64,000 nucleotides of DNA from Fen-1273 sp963837815 (lineage in GTDB: Bacteria > Bacteroidota > Ignavibacteria > UBA10030 > UBA6906). The position numbers and the translations under genes were made by a program. This document shows, piece by piece, positions 27,166 to 36,058 of this stretch; positions within the stretch are counted from its first letter, which is position 1, and each line of letters starts with the position of its first letter. Under the pieces are notes generated by a model. The model made no database searches and had not been told where the DNA came from. It worked only from the letters and a program-made list of their open reading frames with translations. The stretch spans positions 372,001 to 436,000 of the forward strand of contig CAWIOS010000012.1 in assembly GCA_963837815.1 (NCBI GenBank), written 5' to 3'.

Positions 27166-27194
27166 TTGTGACTCAGGACCCTTCGGTTTATATT
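27166..27194 (+). promoter_or_regulatory. Promoter for the lipoprotein hydrolase
   Basis: TTGTGA, 17 bases, TATATT, 43 bases before the ATG at 27237. Confidence 0.65.
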
Positions 27195-27236
27195 GCAGCG
27201 CAATCCTACAGTCAACCCATGTCACAGGAGAGATCC

Positions 27237-28226
27237 ATGCTCACACGACTGCGGTACCCCCTCGGCGCCTTCATCGTTGCAACACTCATTGCGGGCTGCG
27301 CGCGCCAGAACAGGCCGGCCAACGTGTACCCTGTTGACGAAGGATTTGTCGACGCACACGGTGTTCTCATGTACTACACGTCGCTCGGCGACGGGAAACC
27401 GCTCGTCATCCTCCACGGCGGACCCGGGGCGTCGCACGACTACTTCCTCCCCTACCTCCTCCCGCTGGCCCGTTCGCGCCGGCTCGTCTTCATCGATGAA
27501 CGGGGTTCCGGAAGATCCGAAAAACTGGAGGACACGTCCGCCTACACCGTCGAGGCCATGGCGGACGACGTCGAGTCCGTCCGGACTTCGCTCGGGCTCG
27601 GCACAATCGATCTCCTCGGCCATTCATGCGGCGGAGTCATCGCGGAAGCGTATGCCCTCCGATACCAGGAAAACCTCGGCCACCTCATACTCTGCAGCAC
27701 GTTCCACAGCACACGGGAGATGAACGGCGTGTTTCGCGAGATGCTCGGAAAGATGACGCCGGAACTCAGGGCCCGGATTCAGAAACTGGAGTCCCCGGGG
27801 CTCTACGGTCACGGCAGGTTGTACGAGAAAAACCGGTACACGGAAGAGTACATGATTGCGGCATGGGGGGAGGGATATTTCCCGTATCTCTACCGGAATC
27901 ACCCCGATCCGAATTACAGTCCCACCGCAGCGGGGAACATGTCGTGGGACCTCTACAGGACGATGTGGGGTTCAAGCGGCGAATTTGTCATCGACGGAAA
28001 CCTGAGGTCCGTGGAATACGCCGGCAAACTCGGGACGATTCATGTCCCGACGCTCATCACCGCCGGAGACAACGATGAATGCTCTCCCGTTCTGGCCCGG
28101 GAGATGAACGGCCTCATCGCCGGTTCGAAACTCGTCATATTCCCTGGGAGCGGGCACATGACGTTTGTCGATCAGCCCGGCATGTTCATCAGGACGATAA
28201 ATGAGTTCCTTGGGGATCAACACTGA
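27237..28226 (+). CDS. Lipoprotein alpha/beta hydrolase, proline iminopeptidase-like (S33)
   Basis: A 329-residue protein. The N-terminus is a lipoprotein signal with the lipobox LIAGC, so it should be anchored to a membrane from the periplasmic side or surface. The body is an alpha/beta hydrolase of the S33 prolyl-aminopeptidase type: oxyanion motif LHGGPGASHDYF, nucleophile elbow GHSCGG, acid in AGDNDECSP and base in GSGHM. S33 enzymes release N-terminal proline from peptides; related hydrolases act on esters, so peptidase activity is probable but not certain. AGGAGAG precedes the ATG. The residue next to the nucleophile is Cys (HSC). Confidence 0.85.
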   Translation: MLTRLRYPLGAFIVATLIAGCARQNRPANVYPVDEGFVDAHGVLMYYTSLGDGKPLVILHGGPGASHDYFLPYLLPLARSRRLVFIDERGSGRSEKLEDTSAYTVEAMADDVESVRTSLGLGTIDLLGHSCGGVIAEAYALRYQENLGHLILCSTFHSTREMNGVFREMLGKMTPELRARIQKLESPGLYGHGRLYEKNRYTEEYMIAAWGEGYFPYLYRNHPDPNYSPTAAGNMSWDLYRTMWGSSGEFVIDGNLRSVEYAGKLGTIHVPTLITAGDNDECSPVLAREMNGLIAGSKLVIFPGSGHMTFVDQPGMFIRTINEFLGDQH

Positions 28227-28369
28227 CATTCAGCACAACTGACAGATTATCCCTGGCGGCTACGCTGTAGAACGTATTTCGGAGCTTCTTCGCAGTTTCG
28301 TGCCCTTTGTCACCTCCCTATGTGGTATCTTTGTGCACTATATTCCATCACATTTCGGAGGAAGTCCCC

Positions 28370-29911
28370 ATGAAGAGCGTCACAGTATTTTTTCTCTGCG
28401 TATTTGCGATAGGTCTCGCCGCTGCACAAAATACTCAGGGAACATCGACAGTGTTCGGTGTTGTTTCGACGGTCCCCGCGAATCTCACAACGAACGTCTC
28501 AGCGAGCACAACGACAGTCAGCATCACATTCAGCGACGTTGTCGACACGACGTTGTTCTCCAACCAGGGAAAGGGGAACACGGGGTGCGTCCTGACCAAT
28601 TTCGATTCGCTCACGGCGGTCTCGTTCAGCACTGACCACAAGACCGTCATTCTCACCGTGCGCCTGAGCGCAGGGAAGCCGTATTTTGGAGTAGTCTATT
28701 CGGTACGGAGCGCAAGCGCCGTCCCGATGTCGGCCTCCTACGCATTTTACTTCACGACTGCGGCATCGTTCCCGACAACAACGGTGGGCGGATCAGTCTC
28801 GAGCGGCTCAAGCGTCGTCGGGACAGCGGGCGCATTCGTGGCGCTCAGCTCGACTTCCCTCTCCCAGGGAGACCCGACGTTTGTCGCGGGATCAATTGCG
28901 GACGCGGGCGGCAACTTTACGATCCCGTACGTCCCCAACGGCACGTTCTACCCTATTGCCGCGAAGGACGTCAACGGCGATGGACAGATCGACCCGGGCA
29001 CCGGGGACGTGGTGGGGACGGGGAGCCAGGTCGTCGTCAACGGTGTGAATCTGACAGGCGTTGTTATCACATATCTTGCGACGACGCCATACCGGCTCAA
29101 GGACGCGCTGGACACGCTCACTGCTTACAGCGGGAGCTTCACGAACCCCCACACGCTGAGGTCCGTTCAGGGATATTCGATCGATTCCACGGGAAGAGGG
29201 ACATGGGAGTTCTATTACACCGGGACGTCATACCAGAATAGCTTCGTATTCCGGGTGCAGACATTCGGGGCCCAGGTGCAGTCGATGGATTCCATGACGT
29301 ACTCGTGGATGAATTCGATCGACCCGCTGACAGTCCTCCCTGCCACCGCCGTGGTCGATTCATTCCTCGCCCGCGCAGAGCGCTCCGGCGGGTACGCATA
29401 CAGGCCTCATCCGATGACATGGAACGGCTTCGACGTCCAGGTGGAGATAGGACAGCTCGCAAGGCAGAACTACGGCGACATGATATCCGACACGTCGAAG
29501 AATTACCTGGGAGTCGCATACTGGTACGGCGTGAACGGGCAAAACTCTTCGATTACCTATCGACAGAGGAGGTTCCTGGGAGATTACACGACGGGCAATA
29601 TACTCGTCACGACCGCCATTGCATCAGAGCCGGGAAGTGCACTCCCCGGGAAGTTTGCTCTCGCGCAGAATTATCCGAACCCGTTCAACCCCGCGACGAA
29701 GATCGAGTTCACTGTCCCGAAAACCTTGCCCGTGCAGCTCAGGGTGTACAACATGCTCGGGCAGGAGGTGGCGACACTCGTGAATGAAACCGTTTCCGCC
29801 GGAAGCCACACTGTCAGTTTTGACGGCGGGCATCTCGCGAGCGGGATCTACATCTACAGGCTTGTCGCCGGGAACTTCATCAATACGATGAAGATGGTCC
29901 TTTTGAAGTAA
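28370..29911 (+). CDS. Secreted modular protein with T9SS sorting domain
   Basis: A 513-residue secreted protein. Signal peptide (SVTVFFLCVFAIGLAAAQ), a Big_5-like Ig domain (about 25-130), a prealbumin/carboxypeptidase-regulatory-like module (about 138-245) with the calcium-loop-like DVNGDGQIDPGTGD, a domain I do not recognise (250-430), and a T9SS type A sorting domain (QNYPNPFNP). No enzyme motif seen. GGAGGAAG precedes the ATG. Upstream, TATCTTTG (28326) resembles the Bacteroidota -7 box and TATATT (28339) a sigma-70 -10 box, but neither has a matching -35 at the right distance. A perfect terminator ends the transcript. Confidence 0.82.
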   Translation: MKSVTVFFLCVFAIGLAAAQNTQGTSTVFGVVSTVPANLTTNVSASTTTVSITFSDVVDTTLFSNQGKGNTGCVLTNFDSLTAVSFSTDHKTVILTVRLSAGKPYFGVVYSVRSASAVPMSASYAFYFTTAASFPTTTVGGSVSSGSSVVGTAGAFVALSSTSLSQGDPTFVAGSIADAGGNFTIPYVPNGTFYPIAAKDVNGDGQIDPGTGDVVGTGSQVVVNGVNLTGVVITYLATTPYRLKDALDTLTAYSGSFTNPHTLRSVQGYSIDSTGRGTWEFYYTGTSYQNSFVFRVQTFGAQVQSMDSMTYSWMNSIDPLTVLPATAVVDSFLARAERSGGYAYRPHPMTWNGFDVQVEIGQLARQNYGDMISDTSKNYLGVAYWYGVNGQNSSITYRQRRFLGDYTTGNILVTTAIASEPGSALPGKFALAQNYPNPFNPATKIEFTVPKTLPVQLRVYNMLGQEVATLVNETVSAGSHTVSFDGGHLASGIYIYRLVAGNFINTMKMVLLK

Positions 29912-29934
29912 CAGGCATGCCCGGGGGGAACGCC

Positions 29935-29961
29935 AGGGCACCCGAAAGGGTGCCCTTTTTT
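29935..29961 (+). terminator. Rho-independent terminator
   Basis: Nine-base perfect stem AGGGCACCC / GGGTGCCCT with a GAAA tetraloop and a run of six T. This is the clearest terminator in the window; it ends the gene at 28370. Confidence 0.92.
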
Positions 29962-30032
29962 ATTGTCGTGCCGGATCGGGAAGAACTCCCCGCGCCCCGG
30001 AGGTGTTCCATAGTGAAATCTCCCCGGTCCCC

Positions 30033-31148
30033 ATGCACATCGTCCATTCCGCACGCACACTGACGGCCATCTTCGGCCTCCTCGGCGTCATCGCTCCCGC
30101 TTTCGCCGGCGACACGACACGGAGCGGGCCCGCGGACGGATTCGTGGGCGCACCGTTCGCGAAATACGCCCCGGAGACGGGGTTCGCAGGGGGAGCAGTC
30201 GGGCTGTATTATTTCCGCATCGGCGCGGATACGGGGGCACTTGCGCGGCCCTCGAGCGCCTCCGGAGGGGTGACGTACACGCAGAAAAAGCAGATCTCCA
30301 CCGGTGTGGACTACGACTTCTACTTTGCGGGGGGAACATACCACTGGTCGGGAGGATTCGATTACAAGCGGATCCCGTTCGACTTCTACGGTGTGGGGAA
30401 CGGAAGCCCGAGGGATCCCGTCGACAACTATACACCCCTCTGGAGAGGGGGGGACGCCGAGATCACACGGAATTTTGAGCGCACCACCGAAGGGGACGGG
30501 CTGGACGCGGGCGTCGCAGTCGAAATCCGGGACGACAGGATCCTGGCGTCGGATCCCGGGGGGGCGATTGCCGCGGGGACCGTGCCGGGCGCCCGGGGGG
30601 GGCTTTCCTCGGGCGCCGGCATCGTCGCGATGTACGACACTCGTGACAACATATTCTCGACACGCACGGGGGCGTATCTCAAATTCAAGTCGATGTTCTA
30701 CGGCAGGGAAACAGGCAGCACGTTCATGTTCAACAGGTATGACATCGACGCGCGGGATTTCATACCCGTCTTCGGCTCGCACACCATCGCTCTCCAGGGG
30801 CTCGTCGAGCTCGTCAGGGGAAACGAGCCTTTCTACACGATGGCGCAGCTCGGAGGGGACGTCAATACACGGGGATATTTCCAGGGGCGGTTTCGCGACA
30901 ACGACATGGCTGTTCTCCAGGCTGAATACAGGCTCCCGCTCTTCTGGCGGCTCGCGCTCGCCGCGTTCGCCGCGGCGGGAGAAGTCGCCGGAACGACGAA
31001 CAACTTCACGGCGGCAGGGGTGAAGTATTCCGCAGGGGCCGGGATCAGGTTCCTCGTCGTTCAGGACGAGCGGCTCGGTGTCAGGCTTGATCTCGGAGCC
31101 GGGAAAGACTCATCCGAAGTGTATTTTTCGATACTCGAAGCTTTCTAA
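30033..31148 (+). CDS. Omp85/BamA-like surface antigen barrel
   Basis: A 371-residue exported protein made of a signal peptide (TLTAIFGLLGVIAPAFAGD) and a C-terminal 16-strand-type barrel of the bacterial surface antigen (Omp85) family. Signature stretches are VAMYDTRDNIFSTRTGAYLKF, the RGY motif in DVNTRGYFQGRFRDND, and VQDERLGVRLDLG near the end. No POTRA domains fit before the barrel, unlike BamA, so this is a short, POTRA-less relative as seen in patatin-type or stand-alone barrels. The start is uncertain: ATG 30033 begins the signal peptide but has no ribosome site; GTG 30003 would add ten residues. Confidence 0.78.
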   Translation: MHIVHSARTLTAIFGLLGVIAPAFAGDTTRSGPADGFVGAPFAKYAPETGFAGGAVGLYYFRIGADTGALARPSSASGGVTYTQKKQISTGVDYDFYFAGGTYHWSGGFDYKRIPFDFYGVGNGSPRDPVDNYTPLWRGGDAEITRNFERTTEGDGLDAGVAVEIRDDRILASDPGGAIAAGTVPGARGGLSSGAGIVAMYDTRDNIFSTRTGAYLKFKSMFYGRETGSTFMFNRYDIDARDFIPVFGSHTIALQGLVELVRGNEPFYTMAQLGGDVNTRGYFQGRFRDNDMAVLQAEYRLPLFWRLALAAFAAAGEVAGTTNNFTAAGVKYSAGAGIRFLVVQDERLGVRLDLGAGKDSSEVYFSILEAF

Positions 31149-31182
31149 ACGGGGGAGGATTCGCCCGGGGAAGGAGCCCCGA

Positions 31183-32268
31183 TCACCGCTTGATCCTCGC
31201 GCTCCCGCCCCCCATGACGTGCCTGAGCTCCTCCATCGTCACCATGCTCGTGTCCCCGCGCGTCGTCTGGAGAAGGGCGCCGTGCGCCGCACCCATCTCC
31301 ACACACTCCTGCGGGGGGATCCCGTGAAGCAGCCCGTAGACGAATCCGCTGCAGAACCCGTCGCCGCCCCCCACACGATCCTCGATCTCCAGGTTCATGA
31401 ATTTGCGTGACTCGTAAAACGTCCCGTCGTAATACATGATCGCGGACCAGTTGTTCACGAGACCGCTCACCACCTCGCGCAGAGTGGTCCCGACGGCCTT
31501 CAGGGCCGGGTATTTCTTCACAACTCTCTCCACCATCCGTTTGTACCCGTCCACCGGGAGGCTCTTGAGGTTCGCATCCGCCCCCTCCACTGTGAATCCG
31601 AGCACCTTCTGGAAATCCTCTTCGTTTCCGATGAGGACGTCGACGTACGGGATGACCCCCGCGGTCACATCAACCGCTTTCTTGCTCGACCAGAGCTTGC
31701 TCCGGAAATTCAGGTCATAACTGACGACGGTGCCGGCCTCCCGGGCGGCCTTCATCGATTCGACGGTAACGTCCGCGCAGGTATCGCTCAGCGCGGTGAA
31801 TATTCCCCCCGTGTGGAACCACCGGACGCCGCGCGTGCCGAATATCCGTTTCCAGTCGACGTCTCCCGGTTTCATGTGCGCGATCGCCGTGTGTCCCCTG
31901 TCGTACATCGTCACGCTCGCCCTGACGCCGGTGCCGACCTCCGTGAAGTTCAGCCCGATCCGGTCGGCTCTCCCGGCGCCGTCGTACGGCACCCAGACCA
32001 CTTCGCTCAGGTCCATCCCGCTCGCCCGCGCGTGGTTCCGTATGAAATGGCCAAGCGGGTTGTCCACCAGGCGCGATACCCACCCGGTGCGCATCCCGTA
32101 CCGTGCAAGCGCGTACGACACGTTGTACTCCCCCCCGCCTGCATACGCCTCGAACACCGGCGTCAGCTCGATCCTCTGGTGACCGGGAGGGCTCAGGCGG
32201 ATCATGCACTCACCGAGCGTGAGGACATCAAACTCAGATTCCTTTTCAGGGCGCAGCGTCACAGGCAT
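31183..32268 (-). CDS. kdgK: 2-dehydro-3-deoxygluconokinase (PfkB family)
   Basis: A 361-residue sugar kinase of the PfkB/ribokinase family. It has a TLGECMIRLSPPG start, the substrate GGGEYNVSYALARYG motif, and the ATP/catalytic DRVGGGDGFCSGFVYGLL, in which the second Asp is the general base. KDG kinase makes 2-keto-3-deoxy-6-phosphogluconate, feeding uronate breakdown and the Entner-Doudoroff aldolase step. The call within PfkB rests on length and the YDGAGRADRIGLNFTE-like substrate region. It lies 70 bases after pdxB on the same strand as gnd and pdxB and may be the last gene of that unit; CCGGAGATACC gives it a good ribosome site. Confidence 0.85.
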   Translation of the reverse strand: MPVTLRPEKESEFDVLTLGECMIRLSPPGHQRIELTPVFEAYAGGGEYNVSYALARYGMRTGWVSRLVDNPLGHFIRNHARASGMDLSEVVWVPYDGAGRADRIGLNFTEVGTGVRASVTMYDRGHTAIAHMKPGDVDWKRIFGTRGVRWFHTGGIFTALSDTCADVTVESMKAAREAGTVVSYDLNFRSKLWSSKKAVDVTAGVIPYVDVLIGNEEDFQKVLGFTVEGADANLKSLPVDGYKRMVERVVKKYPALKAVGTTLREVVSGLVNNWSAIMYYDGTFYESRKFMNLEIEDRVGGGDGFCSGFVYGLLHGIPPQECVEMGAAHGALLQTTRGDTSMVTMEELRHVMGGGSARIKR

Positions 32269-32338
32269 GGTATCTCCGGGATGTCATGGATGTATCGGTG
32301 TACAGAGAGAACGGAAAGCGAAACCAGCGGGCGTTTGC

Positions 32339-33478
32339 TCAGCTGCGGAACCCCGCCGCGGACATGAGATTCCGGAAGCCCGGGTCGCCGTGGACCGGCG
32401 TAGCTTTCACGGCGTCAAATTCGCGGCGAACGCGGTAGCCGCTCCTGAGGCCCATGAAGAACCGGGCCCGTTCCGCCGGCGGGACGTCGAACAGCGCGCG
32501 GAGAAGCCGGTCGTCGCATTCGATGTCATAGAGCATTTTCACCGCCGGTTCGAGACGCTCCTCCGGTGTCCCCGTCACTCCGGGGGTGATGGAGGAAATC
32601 GCCGGGGGTGGGATCTCCCCCGACGGATCCCAGACTGACGAATCGCCGAGGAAACGGCAGAGCGCCGCGCGGATGATTGATGCGGCCCTCACCTTTCCGT
32701 CGATCGAGTATCCCGCGATATGCGCTGTCCCCAGCGAGACCAGCGACAGGAGCCCCGCATCGATGGCAGGTTCCCCCTCCCACACGTCAAGGACCGCGGC
32801 GGCAAGCCGGCCGCCGCGGAGCGCGGCTTCCAGGGCGCGTGTCTCGACGACGGCCCCGCGTGACGTGTTGATGAGTATCGCGTCCTTCTTCATCCGCGAA
32901 ATGCGGCGGGCGTCGAACAGGTGATGCGTTGGATCGCTCCCGGCGCGGGTCAGGGGCACGTGGAGCGTTATGATGTCTGCTCCCATGAGCTCATCCAGGG
33001 GGAGATATGGTCCCCCGTTTCCCGCCCGACCGAGGGGGGGATCGTTCAGAAGGACGGTCATACCCAGCGCGCGCGCCATCGCCGCGACGCGCCCGCCGAC
33101 GTTTCCCACGCCGACGACGCCGATGGTCTTCCCGCCGAGACGGAAGTTCCCCCTCCGGGCAAGGACGAGGAGCGCGGCAAGAAGATACTCTTTTACAGAG
33201 TTCGCATTGCTGCCGGGGGCGCTTGCGAACGCTATTCCCTTCGAGCCGAGGTACGGAAGATCGATGTGGTCGGTACCGATCGTGGCGGTGCCGACGAACC
33301 GGACGGCGCTCCCTTCGAGAAGCCGGGGGCCGACCTTCGTCTCAGAGCGGATGACAAGGGCGCCGGCATCGCGCACAGTCTCCGGGGTGACAGCCGTCGT
33401 TTCCAGAAGAGCCAGGTCGCCGAGCGGACCGAAGGCGGATCCGGCAAGAGGAATGTTCCTGTCAACCGCGATCTTCAT
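32339..33478 (-). CDS. pdxB: Erythronate-4-phosphate dehydrogenase
   Basis: A 379-residue D-isomer-specific 2-hydroxyacid dehydrogenase matching PdxB. Start AVDRNIPLAGSAF, VIRSETKVGPRLLEGS, FVGTATIGTDHIDLPYL and SAPGSNANSVKEYLLAALL are the PdxB-type signature. The NAD loop is GVVGVGNVGGRV, and ITLHVPLT, INTSRGAVVET and HIAGYSIDGK follow. PdxB oxidises 4-phosphoerythronate in the DXP-independent early branch of pyridoxal phosphate synthesis. The start overlaps the end of gnd by 17 bases, so translation is coupled. That pairs B6 synthesis with pentose phosphate flux, which supplies erythrose-4-phosphate. GAGGGCG before the ATG. Confidence 0.9.
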   Translation of the reverse strand: MKIAVDRNIPLAGSAFGPLGDLALLETTAVTPETVRDAGALVIRSETKVGPRLLEGSAVRFVGTATIGTDHIDLPYLGSKGIAFASAPGSNANSVKEYLLAALLVLARRGNFRLGGKTIGVVGVGNVGGRVAAMARALGMTVLLNDPPLGRAGNGGPYLPLDELMGADIITLHVPLTRAGSDPTHHLFDARRISRMKKDAILINTSRGAVVETRALEAALRGGRLAAAVLDVWEGEPAIDAGLLSLVSLGTAHIAGYSIDGKVRAASIIRAALCRFLGDSSVWDPSGEIPPPAISSITPGVTGTPEERLEPAVKMLYDIECDDRLLRALFDVPPAERARFFMGLRSGYRVRREFDAVKATPVHGDPGFRNLMSAAGFRS

Positions 33479-34889
33479 CGCCCTCTTCCCATTTCGTATG
33501 GAACACCCCGTCCCTGTCGACCCTCCGGTACGTGTGCGCGCCGAAATAGTCGCGCTGCGCCTGGAGCAGATTCGCCGGGAGCGAGGCGGTCCTGTAGCTA
33601 TCGAAATACGCGAGCGCCCCCGTGAACGCCGGAACGGGGATTCCCTCCGTCACGGCTGCACTTATCACCGTTCTCCATGCGCCCTGGTACGACGAGAGAA
33701 TGCCGGAAAACCAGGGATCGAGGAGAAGGCTGGGAACCGCGGGATTCCGCTGGTAGGCATCGTTGATCTTTCCGAGAAACCTGGCGCGTATGATGCAGCC
33801 CGCGCGCCAGAGGAGCGCAATCCTTCCGAAATTCAGCCCCCAGCCGTACTCCGCGTCAGCAGCCCGGAGGAGCTGGAATCCCTGCGCGTACGAGCAGATC
33901 TTGGAACAGAGAAGCGCCTTCCGGATCTGTTCGAGAAACTCCGTCTTCGCCCCGCCGAATGTTTCCGGCGGGCCCTTGAGGATGGCGGAGGCCGCAAGAC
34001 GCTCCTTCTTCTGCGCGCTCAGCATGCGTGCGAAGACTGCGTCCGCAATCGTCATGACGGGAATGCCGAGATCCAGCGCGACCTGGCTCGTCCACTTCCC
34101 GGTCCCTTTCTGCTCCGCGGTGTCAAGTATGACATCCACCATCGGCTTCCCCGTCTCCGGATCCTTCCTGCGAAGGATGTCGGCGGTGATCTGTATGAGG
34201 TAGCTGTTCAGCTCTCCCCCGTCCCACTCGGCAAACACGCCGGCCATCTCTTCGGCGGACATCCCCAGGAGACGGTGCATCAGAAAATACGCCTCGCAGA
34301 TTATCTGCATGTCGCCGTATTCGATCCCGTTGTGGACCATCTTCACGAAATGCCCGGCGCCGCCGTTCCCGATCCAGTCGCAGCACGGGACGCCGTCTTC
34401 GGTTTTCGCCGCGATCGCCTGCAGGGAGGGCCTGACGAGGGGCCATGCCGCGGGATTCCCCCCCGGCATTATCGAGGGCCCGCGGAGCGCCCCCTCTTCC
34501 CCCCCGCTGACGCCGGTTCCCACAAACAGTATCCCCGTCCCCTCAAGAGATTTGAGCCGGCGCTCGGTATCGGCAAAGTATGTGTTCCCGCCGTCGATGA
34601 GAACATCCCCGGCGGAGAGCCCCGGCTTCAGATCGTTGATGACCGCGTCGACCGCTTTGCCGGCGGGGACCATGATGAGAACCCTCCGGGGAGACTCGAG
34701 CGCCGAAAGGAACTCCGCAGCGGAGCGGGCCGGGGCCCCCTTCTTCCCCGCCATGACCCGTGCAAAGTCGTTGACTTTCCCGGGGTCGGCATCGTAGCCG
34801 ACGACGGAAAAGCCGTTCCGTTCGAGGTTGCGGGCGAGGTTCTGCCCCATGACCCCCAGACCCACCACTCCGAAATGGTACTTTTCCAC
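33462..34889 (-). CDS. gnd: 6-phosphogluconate dehydrogenase, decarboxylating
   Basis: A 475-residue enzyme of normal length: NADP loop GVVGLGVMGQNLARN, the GGNTYFADTERR and GTGVSGGEEGA segments, catalytic KMVHNGIEYGDMQ, and the signature ILDTAEQKGTGKWT. It converts 6-phosphogluconate to ribulose-5-phosphate with NADPH. GTG 34889 is chosen as start because GAGGAG lies just before it and the protein then begins VEKYHFGVVGLG as in the family; an upstream frame exists but has no homology. zwf and pgl, the two previous steps, are in the same window 21 kb away. A clear promoter lies 55 bases upstream. Confidence 0.95.
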   Translation of the reverse strand: MEKYHFGVVGLGVMGQNLARNLERNGFSVVGYDADPGKVNDFARVMAGKKGAPARSAAEFLSALESPRRVLIMVPAGKAVDAVINDLKPGLSAGDVLIDGGNTYFADTERRLKSLEGTGILFVGTGVSGGEEGALRGPSIMPGGNPAAWPLVRPSLQAIAAKTEDGVPCCDWIGNGGAGHFVKMVHNGIEYGDMQIICEAYFLMHRLLGMSAEEMAGVFAEWDGGELNSYLIQITADILRRKDPETGKPMVDVILDTAEQKGTGKWTSQVALDLGIPVMTIADAVFARMLSAQKKERLAASAILKGPPETFGGAKTEFLEQIRKALLCSKICSYAQGFQLLRAADAEYGWGLNFGRIALLWRAGCIIRARFLGKINDAYQRNPAVPSLLLDPWFSGILSSYQGAWRTVISAAVTEGIPVPAFTGALAYFDSYRTASLPANLLQAQRDYFGAHTYRRVDRDGVFHTKWEEGDEDRG

Positions 34890-34943
34890 GGCGTTCTCCT
34901 CAAGACGTGCTCTGTTCCGGTCGCTGTCCGATTTCAACGGCTC

Positions 34944-34972
34944 AATGTACGGACCTTCGAGCGAATGAGCAA
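34944..34972 (-). promoter_or_regulatory. Promoter of the gnd-pdxB(-kdgK) unit
   Basis: Minus strand TTGCTC, 17 bases, TACATT. The 255-base gap 34890-35144 otherwise holds only an AGCCGG-TGAC-CCGGCT inverted repeat at 35048-35063, possibly the end of the patatin operon. Confidence 0.6.
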
Positions 34973-35144
34973 GAAAGCGAAGGAAGCGGGGGTTGACACA
35001 CGCGGGAGATCTCTTTGCAGTTACAGCACGGCGCACATGTGCACGCGAGCCGGTGACCCGGCTGGTCCAGTTTTCTCTCGATCATCACCGGGTGGAACCG
35101 CGCTTCGCCGTGAACGCGCTCCACTTCACGGATGCCGGCCGGCG

Positions 35145-36035
35145 TCAGAGATTCTGTATCTCGCGCAGGGCGCTCTCGGCGGCGCGCTCGCCTTCCGCGA
35201 TGAACCTCCCGATCGACTGAAACTCCGCCCACCCGATCGACCCCACGTTCGGACGCAGGACGACCGCGGCATCCCTCAGGTTGTACTCGGTGAGCCTGAG
35301 CCGTGCAATCGCGCCCGCGCGAAGAACCACGTCGACTGCGTTCGTCATGCGTGTCCCGCGCACGGAACGGGTCACCGTTACCGCGACGGCAGGGAAATCC
35401 GAGATCTCGAGCGCCGCATCGACGGGGACCATGCTTGTCGGCCCTCCATCCACAAGCCACCTTCCCCTGAGCCGCACGGGCGAGATCACCCCCGGTATCG
35501 CAGAACTCGCCGCAACGGCGTTCAGCATCAGCCCGGTCCTGCACACGACTTCGTTCCCGGTGTGAAGATCGCAGGCAACCGCGGCGAACGGAATGAGGCA
35601 TTTGCGGAACTGAATGTCATCGAGCAGGTGCGAGAGGAAGTCGACGAGGACAGGCACCTCAACGATTCCCGGGGACCAGACGGATTTCAGAATCCCGTAG
35701 CCGCGCTTCACGCGGCCGTAGAGAGCGGAGACGGTCCTGAGAGTGTCCGGCGCCCCCTCGTGCGAAAAGGCGTCGAGCACGATTCTCCGGAAGGGCTTGC
35801 TCCGGATCAGGCGGGTCATCCTTTCCTCCACCACGCCGGCATTCGGTATCTGCGCATACATCCCCCCCACGATCGCCCCCATGCTCGTTCCCACGATGAG
35901 CGCAGGGCGAAGACCTTCCCGTTCGAGAACCTTAAGCACTCCGATATGCGCGAGACCCCTTGCCCCGCCGCCGCCGAGGACGAGTGAAAACCGGGGTGCG
36001 GGAGCGCGGCGGGTTTTTGTTGTCCGGACTGACAT
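35145..36035 (-). CDS. Patatin-like phospholipase
   Basis: A 296-residue patatin-family serine hydrolase. It has the oxyanion-hole GGGGARGLAHIGVL, nucleophile GTSMG, and the catalytic Asp in VDGGP (DGG instead of the usual DGA/G). The body includes FAAVACDLHTGNEVV and ASSAIPGVISPV. Such enzymes cleave acyl chains from phospholipids. No signal peptide was seen, so it is cytosolic or membrane-peripheral. It is the last gene of a six-gene operon headed by a Ser/Thr kinase, with envelope proteins between. ATG 36035 is the listed start; a TTG at 36050 is possible and neither has a convincing ribosome site. Confidence 0.87.
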   Translation of the reverse strand: MSVRTTKTRRAPAPRFSLVLGGGGARGLAHIGVLKVLEREGLRPALIVGTSMGAIVGGMYAQIPNAGVVEERMTRLIRSKPFRRIVLDAFSHEGAPDTLRTVSALYGRVKRGYGILKSVWSPGIVEVPVLVDFLSHLLDDIQFRKCLIPFAAVACDLHTGNEVVCRTGLMLNAVAASSAIPGVISPVRLRGRWLVDGGPTSMVPVDAALEISDFPAVAVTVTRSVRGTRMTNAVDVVLRAGAIARLRLTEYNLRDAAVVLRPNVGSIGWAEFQSIGRFIAEGERAAESALREIQNL

Positions 36036-36058
36036 CTGTGAGCGACTCAACTGGCGGG

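Noticed and set aside
28306..28333. Bacteroidota-type promoter TTTG...TATCTTTG before the T9SS protein at 28370
   Set aside because: The -7-like box matches well but the TTTG box is only 16 bases away instead of about 19-21, and the other promoters in the window follow a different pattern.
32970..35987. Plus-strand open frame of about 1000 codons
   Set aside because: Antisense to pdxB, gnd and patatin, all of which carry full family signatures.
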